Source: Gnetum montanum | Lineage: Eukaryota > Streptophyta > Gnetopsida > Gnetales > Gnetaceae | Direction of reading: 5' to 3' | DNA: 64,000 bases | Assembly (NCBI GenBank): GCA_015680685.1 | Contig: MNCI01036200.1 | Coordinates: forward strand, 154,563-218,562 | Part shown: positions 22,339-33,884 of the stretch, one piece after another | Layout of the letters: each line of letters begins with the position of its first letter | Position numbering within the stretch: the first letter of the stretch is position 1 | Program-made: the position numbers and the translations under genes | The notes under the pieces: model-generated | What the model was told of the DNA's origin: nothing | What the model saw: the letters and a program-made list of their open reading frames with translations, nothing else | The model's database searches: none

Positions 22339-24318
22339 TTACTGAAATGGGGGATATCCCCCATAACTAAACGGTTGAGTATGGCAAGGATTAATAAATG
22401 AAGAATGAGGATCCTTGCATATTGGAATTATTGACACCGGTCCAAACTTATCCCCTTGGATTTTACGCACTTTGTAATAAACACAGTGGGGCACTTCATA
22501 CGATGTAGTTCCCGGATAACGAGTTGACCCACTATGATGGTTAGGACCGTTAGATGGTATGCAAGGATTGGGCTGATGCCTCCCATGGTTGTGTTCATTG
22601 GGCCTTGTGGTTGTTGGAGTGTTAGTTGGTGGCCCTGATGAAGGTACATGAGGCGCTGGGTTCGAAGGTAAGGATGCACCACATTGTTGGACTTGTGCTG
22701 GGTTGGAAGATGCAGTGGCCTCAGAGTTATGTTGTCCCTTCCTACGGCCGTGTTTAAAGAAAGGACGTCTTTGATGTTGAGGAGGCTCTTCACCGTAGTT
22801 AGTAGCAGCAGCACAAGTGTTGTTCATGGGTTGCGGTGGTACAAACACCTGAGGAACAGTTGGTGGCATTGTGGAAGGAGGGAAAGGATAAGAATGTTGA
22901 AAGTTAGGAGGAGGATAAGGTGCACAAGGTGGTGGTTGTGTTGGAGGTATGGGTTGATGGTATTGTGAAGAATGGTATTGTGGTGAGATAAAGTGTGGTG
23001 GCCCAGTTGAAGAAACAGGAGGTTGAACATTATAAGCATTTGGATTCGGAAAATGTGAAGGGTGCCTCCAGTCTAAGGGTGGATTCCCCCATGACTGGGA
23101 TTGTTGCCACTGTGGTCTAACACAGTATCTCTGTACGAACTCTGGATGTAACGTATTTTCCCAATGCTCATGTAGATGTAACAATATTGGGCATTGGCCC
23201 TTGGGGTGATCGTACAGGCATATGTTGCATTCATACGTATGATTGGCAGTTGAGCGCTTATTCCCTTCATTCTTTTTCTCCGAATGTCTACTATTTTGTC
23301 CTACTTCTTGGGTTGTCAAAACTCTATCCCCAATGATGTTGATATATTCTCCACACTTTTGATTCATCCATTCCAACATCTTATTGATCTTTTCCTCGGC
23401 TTCTTCTAACGATTCTTGTATTGGCAAAGATGATGTTTCCACTGTTAGATTGGTTAATTTCTCCTTTGTATGATCAGGGACCTTTGTTGAGTTAAAATTT
23501 TGATCCTGTTGATGTTTTTCAACACACTCCCATATAGCTAATTCTCCTTCTTCTTTTTCTACCCTTTGAATAAGCTCTTGAATTTGATGGGTTCGTAGGT
23601 TGTATAGTTGACCTCGGGCATACGTTCTTAAGGTCTCTCTGGTTTCATTACGTAGCCCATTAATGATGTGATACATTAGCCTTTCCTCGGAAAACCCATG
23701 GCCTGGACAGTTGTTTAACAGTGAATAATATCTTTCTAAGGCCATGTCCAAGGGTTCATGTTTTTCTTGTTTCCATCCTTGGATTTGTTTCCTCAAGGCT
23801 GACACTCTTGCGTAGGTTTGATATTTTTCGTTAAAGACCTCTACCATTGTTGACCAGCGTCGTATTGAATTTGGTTTTAACGATCTATACCATACTTTAG
23901 CTTGGTCAACGAGTGTCATAGGAAAGAGCTTCAGTTTTTGCCAACTGTTATCAATGTTATTCCATGTGCAGGCATCGTAGAAGGCTAGTAAATGTTGATG
24001 CGGATCTAAGTCATAGCCTCCTGAAAATTTGGGAAAGTTGTTTAAATCGAGCCTGGGTAGTCGGCTCTCTTTACGATGCCTACGTGAGATTCGAACAGCC
24101 TCTTGTATTTGCGTTAAGCTTGTAGTGGCCAGTGGGGGTTCATCGTCATCGGGTAAGTTATGCTTTCGTGTGTTACGATGACGTTGTTTTTGTTCATTCT
24201 TATAGGAAACTCCCACTTCAGGTTGTATACTCCAATCTTCATCGTCATATAGCTCATTGGTTCTCCAATGAACTTCCTCACTAAGTGTGGCGTTATTATC
24301 ATCTTGTAGGAGAGGCAT
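22339..24318 (-). CDS. gag: Gag polyprotein, 659 aa, intact (copy 3)
   Basis: Structural protein of the retrotransposon particle. ATG at 24318 lies about 110 bp inside the PBS. The acidic, charged N-terminus (1-90) leads to a retrotransposon Gag/capsid-like domain at about residues 90-265 with 'FPMTLVDQAKVWYRSLKP', 'WKQEKHEPLDMALERYYSL' and 'GLRNETRETL'. A Glu-rich helix lies at 255-340. A zinc-knuckle-like 'CNICLYDHPKGQC' is at about 365-377 (C-X2-C-X3-H-X4-C, one residue shorter than the usual CCHC). The C-terminus is Pro/Gln/His-rich. It lacks the ~250-residue N-terminal part of the other copies. The last ~15 codons run through the PPT-like motif normally found after integrase, so a pol deletion fused the two. 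Confidence 0.88.
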   Translation of the reverse strand: MPLLQDDNNATLSEEVHWRTNELYDDEDWSIQPEVGVSYKNEQKQRHRNTRKHNLPDDDEPPLATTSLTQIQEAVRISRRHRKESRLPRLDLNNFPKFSGGYDLDPHQHLLAFYDACTWNNIDNSWQKLKLFPMTLVDQAKVWYRSLKPNSIRRWSTMVEVFNEKYQTYARVSALRKQIQGWKQEKHEPLDMALERYYSLLNNCPGHGFSEERLMYHIINGLRNETRETLRTYARGQLYNLRTHQIQELIQRVEKEEGELAIWECVEKHQQDQNFNSTKVPDHTKEKLTNLTVETSSLPIQESLEEAEEKINKMLEWMNQKCGEYINIIGDRVLTTQEVGQNSRHSEKKNEGNKRSTANHTYECNICLYDHPKGQCPILLHLHEHWENTLHPEFVQRYCVRPQWQQSQSWGNPPLDWRHPSHFPNPNAYNVQPPVSSTGPPHFISPQYHSSQYHQPIPPTQPPPCAPYPPPNFQHSYPFPPSTMPPTVPQVFVPPQPMNNTCAAATNYGEEPPQHQRRPFFKHGRRKGQHNSEATASSNPAQVQQCGASLPSNPAPHVPSSGPPTNTPTTTRPNEHNHGRHQPNPCIPSNGPNHHSGSTRYPGTTSYEVPHCVYYKVRKIQGDKFGPVSIIPICKDPHSSFINPCHTQPFSYGGYPPFQ

Positions 24319-24430
24319 TGTTGTGTGTGAATTTATGTGACTTTTTATAATTACTTCTTTTTAAGAGATATATCGTTAAGTTCTATACAGCGACCTTGTA
24401 TGATATAACTAATCTAGATAACTAGCACCA

Positions 24431-24448
24431 TCCCCGGCAACGGCGCCA
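24431..24448 (-). other. Primer-binding site, tRNA-Asp type, perfect
   Basis: The minus strand reads TGGCGCCGTTGCCGGGGA one base inside the 5' LTR. It is complementary to the 3' end of plant tRNA-Asp, the primer typical of Athila-like elements. Confidence 0.92.
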
Positions 24449-24449
24449 A

Positions 24450-25409
24450 TGATGAGTGGCGAGGTACCCCTACACTCAACCATACGAAACGAGCGTCGCA
24501 CGCGCGATCCGGTCGAACTCCGCAGATGGACTAGTTGTGGCACCTAGATAGTTAGCCTTAGGTCGCAGTTCGCTGTCTTCCCATCTAGACTAGTTTTGCA
24601 TATGTCACGTATGGTTTAGTCTAGATGAGGTGTATGATGTGTTCTAATTCTAACGCTACTCCTGATGGCAGTGGAAAATAATATTAACTAATCTAAGCTA
24701 AGAGGAAAAGGGTAAGAAAATCTAATCTAGCCTAAGTGCGACGAGCAACCGATTCCTTGATCAACCGTACACATCTTGGACTTCGTGCACGACTGCCACT
24801 GGGACTACCAAGCATAGGCCTAGGTACGCCACTGGGATTACCAAGCGCAGACCCCAAATACGCCACTGGGTTACCAAGCGTAGATCCCCCTAGCTACACC
24901 ACTGGGCTACCAAGCAGTCACACTTAAATGCTCGTAATCAAGTCGTACTCGTTCCGCTTCTAGGAGTTTAAGGGTGAGAAACTAATCGCGATGAGTAACC
25001 GATTCCTTAACTAGCCGTACACACCCGTAGATGCTCGTAGTTAAGTCGTACTCACACCGCGCTATGAAAGCAATAAATAACATTAAATAAATAACAAATA
25101 AATAAACTAAGTGAATGCTGCAATGATGAAGTAATCTCGATCTTTATTGCCGGTCATGTGCGTGTCCAAGTACGGCACACTCGAATAAAGACACCGTACA
25201 ATCACATTCACCACACTGCGGGCAGACACGGGAAAAAAATCTAACTCTGGAGGAATCAAACTGCTAGAGCTTCGCTACTCTAAAACTAGGATCCCGAATA
25301 AGGGAGAGTCACCTCTTATTTATAGACATGGCGGTGGACTGTGATATCGCGTACGTGATATCGTAGGGAAAGATGCGATATCGCGACCTGTGCGAACCGC
25401 GTCTCATCA
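24450..25409 (-). repeat. 5' LTR of copy 3 (960 bp)
   Basis: On the plus strand TGATGAGTGGCGAGG to GTCTCATCA, followed by the CCAAC target duplication. U3 carries GATATCGCGTAC/GTGATATCG palindromes at 25341-25386. The TATA (minus CTATAAATAAG) is at 25315-25325, and the R region has 'gaataaagacacc'. An internal near-duplicate ('ccgattccttgatcaaccgtac' and 'ccgattccttaactagccgtac') around 24745-25025 explains most of its extra length over the other LTR. Confidence 0.92.
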
Positions 25410-26609
25410 CCAACCAAAGGTAAATTGGTCACGGCAAAGACCAGGGGTAGAGCATGTAGAAACTAAAATTTTAAGACTATAGGAAGAGCTCATAACCCTA
25501 AGGGTAGAACACAAAGATCCAACTCAATTCATTGTACTTGACCAATTAGAACAATTTCGAATAGAGCAAATTAGTCACATGATTGAGCAAAATAAGGAGA
25601 AAGTAGTGTGGAATGCCTCAATAGCTAAAGCCCAAATGTATGCACATGCTAAGGCACTCACCACAGTCCAAGAAGAGAATAAATAGCTTACTATAAATTA
25701 TATGTGATTGATCACTATAGAGAAATAATAAACATCTTAGAGGAAAGCATCTACCAATTAAAAGAACAATTGGTGAGGGTCAATGAAGACATGAGCCACC
25801 TTGCATGAGAAAATAGAACCCTCTCAATGAAGGAGGTATGTGCTATCCACTAGAAATCATCTATTGAAATAATCACATGGAAAAATGAGGTAAAGAAACA
25901 TGAGAGGCTCTAAGAACACTTCTGTGATTAGGTGGGGATGTATAAACAAATTAATGAAAAAGAGATCCAAATGGCTAAAGCTTGAATCAACTCCATATCA
26001 GTACAAAATTTAGAATGGAAACCCATCTTGGATAGATTGGGCCACACCTATTAAGTAGAAGTCAAAAATAAAGATATACAAATATAGGATCTAAAAGAAT
26101 ACATGCAATTAGCTAACCTTTGTTATGATAACTTGGCCATGTTGATAGTAGGTAGGCTCATAAATAAACTAGAATAACAAGTAGCAACCACGTATGCACT
26201 ATATGAGAAGGATTCTGTAGATTGTAAGTATTCCTTATAGAAAATTCATGTGACAAACTCTAAATTGGAAGTAGTAAAGGCTAGCTACTAAGGGTGGAAA
26301 GATGTAGCAGCAAACATGGCTAGAAGATTGTTTGACTAACATGAATTATGTAAAAAGGCTAGAGCATTTGAAAAGGAGAGGAGGCAATTTGTAGCTTGGT
26401 ACATTAAGGCCAATCAAATGTTTTCGTAGCTACCATGTCCATGGGATGTATCCACTCCATCACCTATTGCACAACAAGCATGAATGGTACATGACCCAAG
26501 AACAGAGGAGGAGAAACTTTAGGTACTCTTGAATCGATACAAATTCCAAAAGCCTGATGACAAAGGAAAGCAATTGATGGAGAAGCCACCACCACCAAGC
26601 ACTACATAA
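25410..26609 (+). pseudogene. ORF2 of host element A, part 2
   Basis: Continues the reading frame interrupted at 16123; the first five bases repeat the CCAAC duplication. Blocks match copy 3 ORF2 in order: 'EHKDPTQFIVLDQLEQF' (25510-25560), 'WNASIAKAQMYAHAKAL' (25610-25660), a Gln/Glu-rich coiled-coil stretch, and near the end 'FVAWYIKANQMF', 'LPCPWDVSTPSP' and 'DPRTEEEKL' (26385-26520). It ends in a Pro-rich tail and stop at 26607-26609. In-frame stops make it a pseudogene. The PPT and LTR follow within 210 bp, which places ORF2 last in the element. Confidence 0.8.
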
Positions 26610-26800
26610 TGCCACATCAAGATTCATCCAATTTTTTTTTTTGTTGAAGTTTATCATGTCATGTCTTGTGTCAATTTTTGTAAGCACCACTGTGGAATTC
26701 AAGAGTCATGTATATAGTTAATCAGTCATGTAAATCTACCTTCCAATTTTGTAAGGAACTATATCCTCATTTTATTTTAATGCAAGGATAAGTTTTTAGT

Positions 26801-26814
26801 TAGTCATGGGGGTA
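26801..26814 (+). other. Polypurine tract of host A
   Basis: TAGTCATGGGGGTA directly before the LTR start TGATAAAG; same tract as in the other copies. Confidence 0.8.
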
Positions 26815-28668
26815 TGATAAAGTGATTTTTTCTCCAGCTATGATATCAGGCATCCAATATCAAAACTATGATATTGGATCCTCAATATCAGAGATCAAGT
26901 TATGACATCAAAAATCCAATATCGTGTGACACATGTCTGCCTATAAATATGACACTTAGGAGCATGGTCCACAACAAATTTTTTGTCAATCCCTACCAAA
27001 ACTCTTTTAGTTTATTTTCGTGAACTTAGTCTTAGCAGTTAGAAGTGTGAATGCCCATAATGTAGTGTGAACTAATGAATGAAATCTTTATTTGAGCATT
27101 TTGTACTTGGGCATAAGTGTGGCTAGAAATAAAGATCAAACTATTTCATGCTATTGCAGCATTCTCCTAGATTTACTATTTTACTTAGAATAATGTTTCT
27201 CATTTTGACTTAGCATAATGTTTACTTTCCCATGCACTTTACTTTTATTGTTGATGAGTGGCGAGGTACCCCTACACTCAACCATACGAAACGAGCGTAG
27301 CATGCGTGATCCAGTCAAACTCCACAGACTAAATGCCTACACACCCCATGGAACACTTGGGGTTAATCATTCGTTGTCTTCCTAGACTTACTTGTTGTTG
27401 TCATGGTGTATGGTTAAGTAATTCCGAGGTATATGATTTTTATGGTCTTTTCTGGTTTTATCTCCTATGCTATGAGGTGAAGGGTTGAGAAAACTAACTA
27501 ACTCTAACTAATGTCCTACATCTAAATTAACTAGCGTCAGCATCCGTTCCAACTTACCATACACACCTTGAACCAATGCAACTATGGCTACCAAATGCTA
27601 ATTATTACTGGGATCACCACACGAAACGCACGTGCTCGAAGTGGTCGTACTGAGGCACTTAACTAGGAGGAAAGGGTTGAGAGAATCTATCTAGCCTAAG
27701 TGCGATGAGCAACTGATTCCTTGACTAATCGTACACATCCATCGTGCATGACTACCACTGGGATTACCAAGCGTAGATCTTGGATATGCCACTAGGTTAC
27801 CAAGTAGTCACACAAGATGCTCGTAATCAAGTTGTACTCATACCACATGCAACGAGCAGCCGATTCCTTGACTAACCGTACACATCCTTAGATGCTCGTA
27901 ATCAAGTCATACTCGTACCACATTCTAGGAAAGTAATAAATAGCAATTAAATAAAATCCTATTCCATGGATTGCAGGGTTTATCCAATCAAGTTTGTCTT
28001 TATTGTCGTACACAACTTGTGTTCAGGTACAATGTTGCTCGAATAAAGATCCGTTCACTCTAGGACTCCTACTGCGGGCACATGGAAAATAATCTATCTC
28101 TGGAGTGATCAAACTGCCAGAGTTTTCCTACTTCTAGACCAAGATGGGAAATAAGGGGAGTGCCGCCTCTTATTTATAGATTTGGCGACGGACCACGATA
28201 TTGCAAAGACCGCGATATCCCTTACGCGATATCGCGGTGCATGCGATATCGCATCTCATCAATTGTTATTAAGTAGAATGAGTACAATTGATCTCGAGCA
28301 CTTAAGTGTGGTTAATTGGTAACCTAGTAGTGGTTGCACAAATTCCAAGGTGTGTATGGAAGGTCAGGACTGAATACTCATTGCACTAGGCTAGATTAGA
28401 TTCCTTTAGTATTTACTTAGGCTTAGAAACTTTTACTCTTTCAGTATGTTTACTAGGAGTAAGATGGCCTACACAACATCAATTATCATATACCTCACAA
28501 TGAGTTAAACCATACCCATAGATTTCACCAACACATGTGGGAAGAAAACGATCCTAAACTTTAACTAATTACTAGCATAATCATACCTCGTCCACGTATT
28601 ACAATTTGGTTGCATGTGAACACCTGTGACTTGTATGGTTGGGTGTTGGAAAACTCTATCGCTCATCA
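26815..28668 (+). repeat. 3' LTR of host A, interrupted by a solo LTR
   Basis: The LTR proper is 26815-27251 plus 28267-28668 (about 839 bp), from TGATAAAG to GCTCATCA. U3 has ATATC/GATAT palindromic words (26835-26925), the TATA is near 26942 (cctataaatatgac), and the R region has 'aaataaagatc'. The missing middle is the 1010-bp minus solo LTR with its 5-bp duplication. Confidence 0.85.
27252..28261 (-). mobile_element. Solo LTR (1010 bp) with TSD ATTGT
   Basis: On the plus strand TGATGAGTGGCGAGG to GCATCTCATCA, with ATTGT on both sides (27247-27251 and 28262-28266). No PBS or internal sequence is attached, so it is a solo LTR. U3 shows GCGATATC/GATATCGCG words (28190-28255) as in copy 3, the reversed TATA is near 28170, and R is near 28010-28050. 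Confidence 0.92.
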
Positions 28669-31600
28669 CGCATCATTAGAAAAAGAAAAATTAGCAAAGA
28701 ATCAATAAAAAATTTTGCATTGATAGAAGAAGTAGAAATTTTAGCATCAATAGAAGTTGGAGAAAATTTAGAATCCCTTATGGAAGAATGATAATTATGA
28801 AAAAATTAGATCTACTGGCCAAACCTTCAAGATTCATAGAACTTCAAAGACTTGGCTTGCAAAAGTAAATCCTCAACATCCACAAAGCTTCAAACACTTG
28901 TCTTGTCATTATACTTATGTGCTAAATATATTATTAATAGAAAGTAAGAAGGCACTAGGATAGTAATATAAAAACACATTCTTTGATCATTATCATAAAG
29001 CATTATGTTTTCATCCTTGTAGAAATCACTAGAGGATAAGAAAGAAAATGTAGCAAACTTATTAATTATCTATAAAATCCTATATTGAACTAATAGAAGT
29101 GCTACAAATCTCCCAATGATCTAGCTTTAACTTTGATTTAATAATTCAAAAGATAAATTTTTAAGGAATTAAAATTATCAATTCAAAGCATAAAGAAGAT
29201 AACATAATATGGTGGGAAAAAATGCTTAGAGATAGCATAAATAATCAAATAAAAATAATTAATATAAAATAAATACTAGTGCAACCATATAAACATAAAT
29301 GTTGGAAAATAATATAAACTCCATAATTGGAAAATATGTGAAAAGATGATTCTAACAACACCTATTTTGTCTTAATCAAACTTTAAAAATCAAATTATTC
29401 ACAATTGAAATTTATAAAATAAGTAGACAAAATTAACATTAAAATAATAATATTTAATAAAATAATAATATATGATAACATAATATTATTTTTCCCTGAA
29501 TGTATAAATTGCATACTCTATTATGTTTCCTTAACTAGCATACTCTATTATTTATGGCATACACTAAAATTCCTTAACTACCATACTCTATTATTTATTC
29601 ATAAAAATAATTATATAACTCAAAAATAGTAAAAGAGTACAAGGTTTCATTTTATAAAAATAAAAAATATACAAAAATTATTTTTAAATTTTAGAACATC
29701 CATCGGATATATAATTGAGCCATTTGTCATCCCATGTCCCTCTTCTGGCATTTATGTAGCTCCTCTCTTTGCATTAAAATGGAGAAGGAGTTAGAAACCC
29801 TTCAATAAGACAAATTATTTTGTTTCAATATTCATGAAGCATATAAGTTTTGAACTAAAAGTCTTAAGATACAAGCCATACAAAGGTTTTTGATTAAGTA
29901 TTCAACAATATTTCAAAGTCTAGAAACACCATACATTTTCCAGAAGTTCCAATAGTATATATTTTAATCCAAGAATCTTCGAAGGATAGGTCTTGGTTAC
30001 CCTCACTATCAAAAATATATTGGCTAGTCTTAGCATAAACTTACTACTAACATTAGATTATCTAAGTAACCTAGAATAACTAGGCCTTTGCAGTACCCTT
30101 ACTACTAATATTCTCAATAGATGTGAGACATATCTTGGAAGGATAGATCTTGACTATGCCTCACTCTATACCATTAGGCTCAATTACTTAGTGTTATGGT
30201 CTTGGCAAGTTTCCAAAGTGCACATGAACTTACAAATCAAAATCTAAAGGAGGAAATCATCCAAACCCTTATTATTATGAGGTGGAATCCATGGAGCAAT
30301 ATCTCACTATTACATGCACATGGGAGCATATCAAAGATCGATGATTCTCACTACCCAATAACAATATCTATTATTTTTTCATATTCTAATTTTTAAAAAA
30401 ATTTCAAAATAATCAAAAGATCCTCACTAACAGCCAAAAATCTTGCAAATTACTATCTATATCAAAGATTAATCCAAAATAATCATAAAATATTAAAGAA
30501 GTAAGTTGGGTAAAGTTCCTACATATTCTAGAAATTGACCAAAAAGACATAGAAGGATATGAACAAAATTACAATACAAAGTCCCATATAAAACAAGCCT
30601 AAAATGACAAGAATTTGGTAGAATCTTAACTTCATAATTATAATAATCAAAGAATAGTGAAGAATTAGGTAGTAAAGAACAAGAGTACAAAATGCACAAT
30701 AAACTAGGATAACCACATGGAAAGAAAAATAAAATAAAATTCCTTATTGAGTTACAAAGACTTTCAAAATTTTCTAATTAGCTTTGCCTCAAAATGCCTA
30801 CAATAAACTTTTACTTCACTCCAAACTTGTGTGCTAAAAGCGTTCCACAAAACAAGTTAAGATATAACAAAAGGATAATGGTCTATTCATAAGTAGAAGG
30901 ATTACATGCAACATGATATGTGGTCCAAATACCTATATATATACAAGGAAAAAATTTTAAAAAAGATTTAAAATGGAAGAAAAAAGGCTTGAAATGATTT
31001 TGAATGGAAGAAATAGTACTTAAAATGATTTTTTTTATAGCAGAAAAAAACTTGATGCTTAAACGTTGACAATGCAAACAAAGATGGTAAAAGAAATTAG
31101 TACAACTTATTATTTATATAAAATATATGTTTACTTTTTATAATATATATTTTTACTTTTACTTTTCTTTTACATAACCACCTTACTTTACACGTGACTT
31201 TTATAACCACCTTAAAACTTTTTTAAAAATTATTTTTTCTTTTGTATTTTCATTGGCTAATTTCTTATTTTCTCCTCTTAAATAATACTCTTAGATATTG
31301 TTGGAAGCTAAATTGGTAGTTTCTAATTATTATATTAAAAATATTTTTAGTTATGTGTGTTTTCATGAGAATAAATCATAGGATTCCTATTGGATCCACA
31401 TGAAATATTAAATTCTTTTGATTTTTAGGTTCTTTCCAGATTTCACTTACAAATGTGTAATATAGTAATAGTGGTGAATTTTCAAAGTTAACATAACATC
31501 ACACCACGTGTCCACATGCCAAAATCATTTTTTAGTGTCACTTAGCATAGTTCTATAGTTCAAATGTTAAAACACATGTAGATATTCGCACATGAAAAAT

Positions 31601-32441
31601 TTGATATGTTGAGCATAGTAACTTTGATTTTAGTGAACAAAGGATCAAAACTAGTGTTTTTGAATATCTTGAATGCATTGTAAGATCAAACTCTATGTAG
31701 GATCTTAAGGCATTTCCTTAACAAAGTTACTTTATATTATATTTAATTATAATTAACAATCATTTCATAATTCTAGTTTCATGATAGGAAGTAACAATGA
31801 GTTTTGTTATGGATAAGGTTAAGGTTTAAAATGCACCATCAACAATGTTATATAATCACATGTACATAATTAAGAATAAAATATACATAATCAAATACTT
31901 ATAAAGGTATGATATATGATAAAAAGAAAACCTTCTAGGTGTAATTAGATTTTAATATTTAATCATAAAATATATAAAGGATGTATGATTGAACATAAAT
32001 AGTAGTAAAAGCAAAGGATAGAAAACTTTAACAAACAAATAGTAATCATTGAAGTAGAATATCAACAACAACAACAACAATAGGGAAGTTTTTATTATAT
32101 TTGAAACGTACCATTATTTTTTGAATTTTTAAAATTATTATTCTTTTATTAATGAATAATTAATTATAGCTGAAATCAATGTATTTGGTAAAATTACAAC
32201 ATAGTGAAAATTGATAATCATTAATCTTGTTCTCACAAATATGCAGGAGGAAACTACTATGCATTACTTATAAAAAAGGTTATAGAGCTTCTACTACTAA
32301 GGGTAGTTACCAACTATGTCTTCTTATTGTTGATGCATAAATTTTGGTCACACCAACATCGGGAAAAAAACTCGTTTTAGGATACTATTGCCTAGGGCGC
32401 CTCCTGTATGGGTACGGAAACCCGAGAATAGTCTCAGCTGG
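28669..32441. other. AT-rich 3.8 kb without recognisable gene or repeat
   Basis: Both strands are full of stops. The longest frames (about 60-70 codons, e.g. 30196-30396 plus) have no recognisable similarity. A short (AAC)n run lies at about 32060-32081. Old unrecognised transposon sequence is likely but not shown. Confidence 0.4.
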
Positions 32442-33041
32442 TGATGAGTGGCAAGGTACCCCTACACTCAACCATACGAATATGAGTGTTACACGTGTGA
32501 TTCGGTTGAACTCCGCAGACTAAGTGCCTACACACCTCATGGAACACTTAAGGTTAATCATTCATTGTCTTCCTAGACTTACTTGTATTTTTCATGGTTG
32601 TATGGTTAAGTAAGTCTGAGGTATATGATTTTTATGTCTTTTATGTTTTATCTCNTAATAAATAATAGTAAATCAAGTCCTATTTAGACTATTACATGCA
32701 CTGCAAGGTTTATCCAAGAAGTTTGTCTTTATTTCTGTACACAAACTTGTGTACAGGTACAATATTTGCTTGAATAAAGATTCGTTCACTTTGGAGCTCC
32801 TACTGTAGGCACATGGAAATTATTCTATCTCTGGAGAGGTAAAAATACCAGAGTTTCACTACAATCTAGGCCTAGAATTAGAAACAAGGGAAAGCCGCCT
32901 CTTATTTATAGATTTGATGGCACACTGCAATATCGTGTACGTGATATCGCAAGGGAAGACACAATATCATGTACGCGATATCGCGGCAGATGCGATATCA
33001 AGTACGTGATATCACGGCCCATGCTATATCGTGTCCCATCA
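32442..33041 (-). repeat. 3' LTR of a minus Athila-like element, with a gap
   Basis: On the plus strand TGATGAGTGGCAAGG to GTCCCATCA, followed at 33042 by the reversed PPT (taccccca tgacta). The N at 32655 replaces part of the middle, so at about 600 bp it is shorter than its relatives. U3 has GTACGCGATATCGCG words (32930-33025), and the reversed TATA is near 32908. The left flank (GCTGG before 32442) is not internal sequence, so this is the outer, 3' LTR. Confidence 0.85.
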
Positions 33042-33740
33042 TACCCCCATGACTAAATAAAAACTCATCCTCAAGTTCCTTACAAAATATTGGAACAGTA
33101 TGGGATTATTGACTCAGGTGGAACTAATGGTGAATGGGATGATATGTGAATAGATCATCATTACAAGACAAGACAAAACTAGTGTTCATGACAACAAGAG
33201 TGAACACCTTATACATTTGACAATAGGCCTCATTTGGCAGCTAAGAAAGAGAGAGAGAGAAAGAAGTTTTGCTACTGCCAACGCCAAGATTGCTCCTTTC
33301 GTTGTCTATCCGTAAGTGCGCCATCGATCTTGCTCCTTGCATAGCTGTTTCAGCACCACTCTATTCCAAGTGTTCTCTCCAGATCCAATCCCTTGTTGCA
33401 TGATTGCCATCTGCACACACAGCATAGTCTTAATATTAGCAAGGGTAAATAAATCACAATGTAGTTGATACCTTGCTTCGGTGAAAGGTCCCTTGGCTTA
33501 GTTGTGGTATGGCTGATATGGTTTTGGAGATATCATAGTGGTGACTACCAAAGGTGTAGGGGTTAGGAGAAAATTGAAAAAATTTGGGATAGGACCCCCA
33601 TGACTAAGAGTGATCCTCCGGTAGCGATAGAATGGAGAAAGAAAAGGAACAAGAAAGATACCCAAAAAGAGACAACTATAACGTCGATGAAATGGATGTC
33701 AAGATGGAAATGAACAAAATAAGGTGGATTGCAAAAATGT
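33042..33740 (-). repeat. 3' region of a minus Athila-like element
   Basis: Matches 55981-56740 in order: reversed PPT, 'gggattattgact', the (GA)n stretch near 33249, and the reversed PPT-like motif 'acccccatgactaag' near 33595. The element ends here. A short piece of the same region in opposite orientation follows (33765-33830; compare 42160-42220), so the join is a rearrangement or another insertion. Confidence 0.7.
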
Positions 33741-33884
33741 TTGGGGAATAAATAATAATCAAATTCATTAAATCTTCCATAATCACAACTTAGCCAAGTG
33801 TAACTATCCTCAAGAGTTAAGGTATCCCAATTTTTTTAAGGTTACACAATGATTGCTAATCCATGGCCTTATTGTCATTATAGA

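Larger units (their letters stand above)
16124..25409 (-). mobile_element. Complete nested LTR retrotransposon, copy 3 (gag + ORF2, no pol)
   Basis: 9286 bp flanked by the 5-bp duplication CCAAC (16119-16123 and 25410-25414). Both ends carry LTRs (16124-17043 and 24450-25409) with TGATGA...TCATCA. Minus-strand order: LTR, perfect PBS, intact 659-codon gag, 3' region, internal promoter, ORF2, PPT, LTR. Protease, RT, RNase H and integrase are absent, so it would need enzymes from a relative. Perfect PBS, intact gag and very similar LTRs suggest it is the youngest insertion here. It splits ORF2 of host A. Confidence 0.9.
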
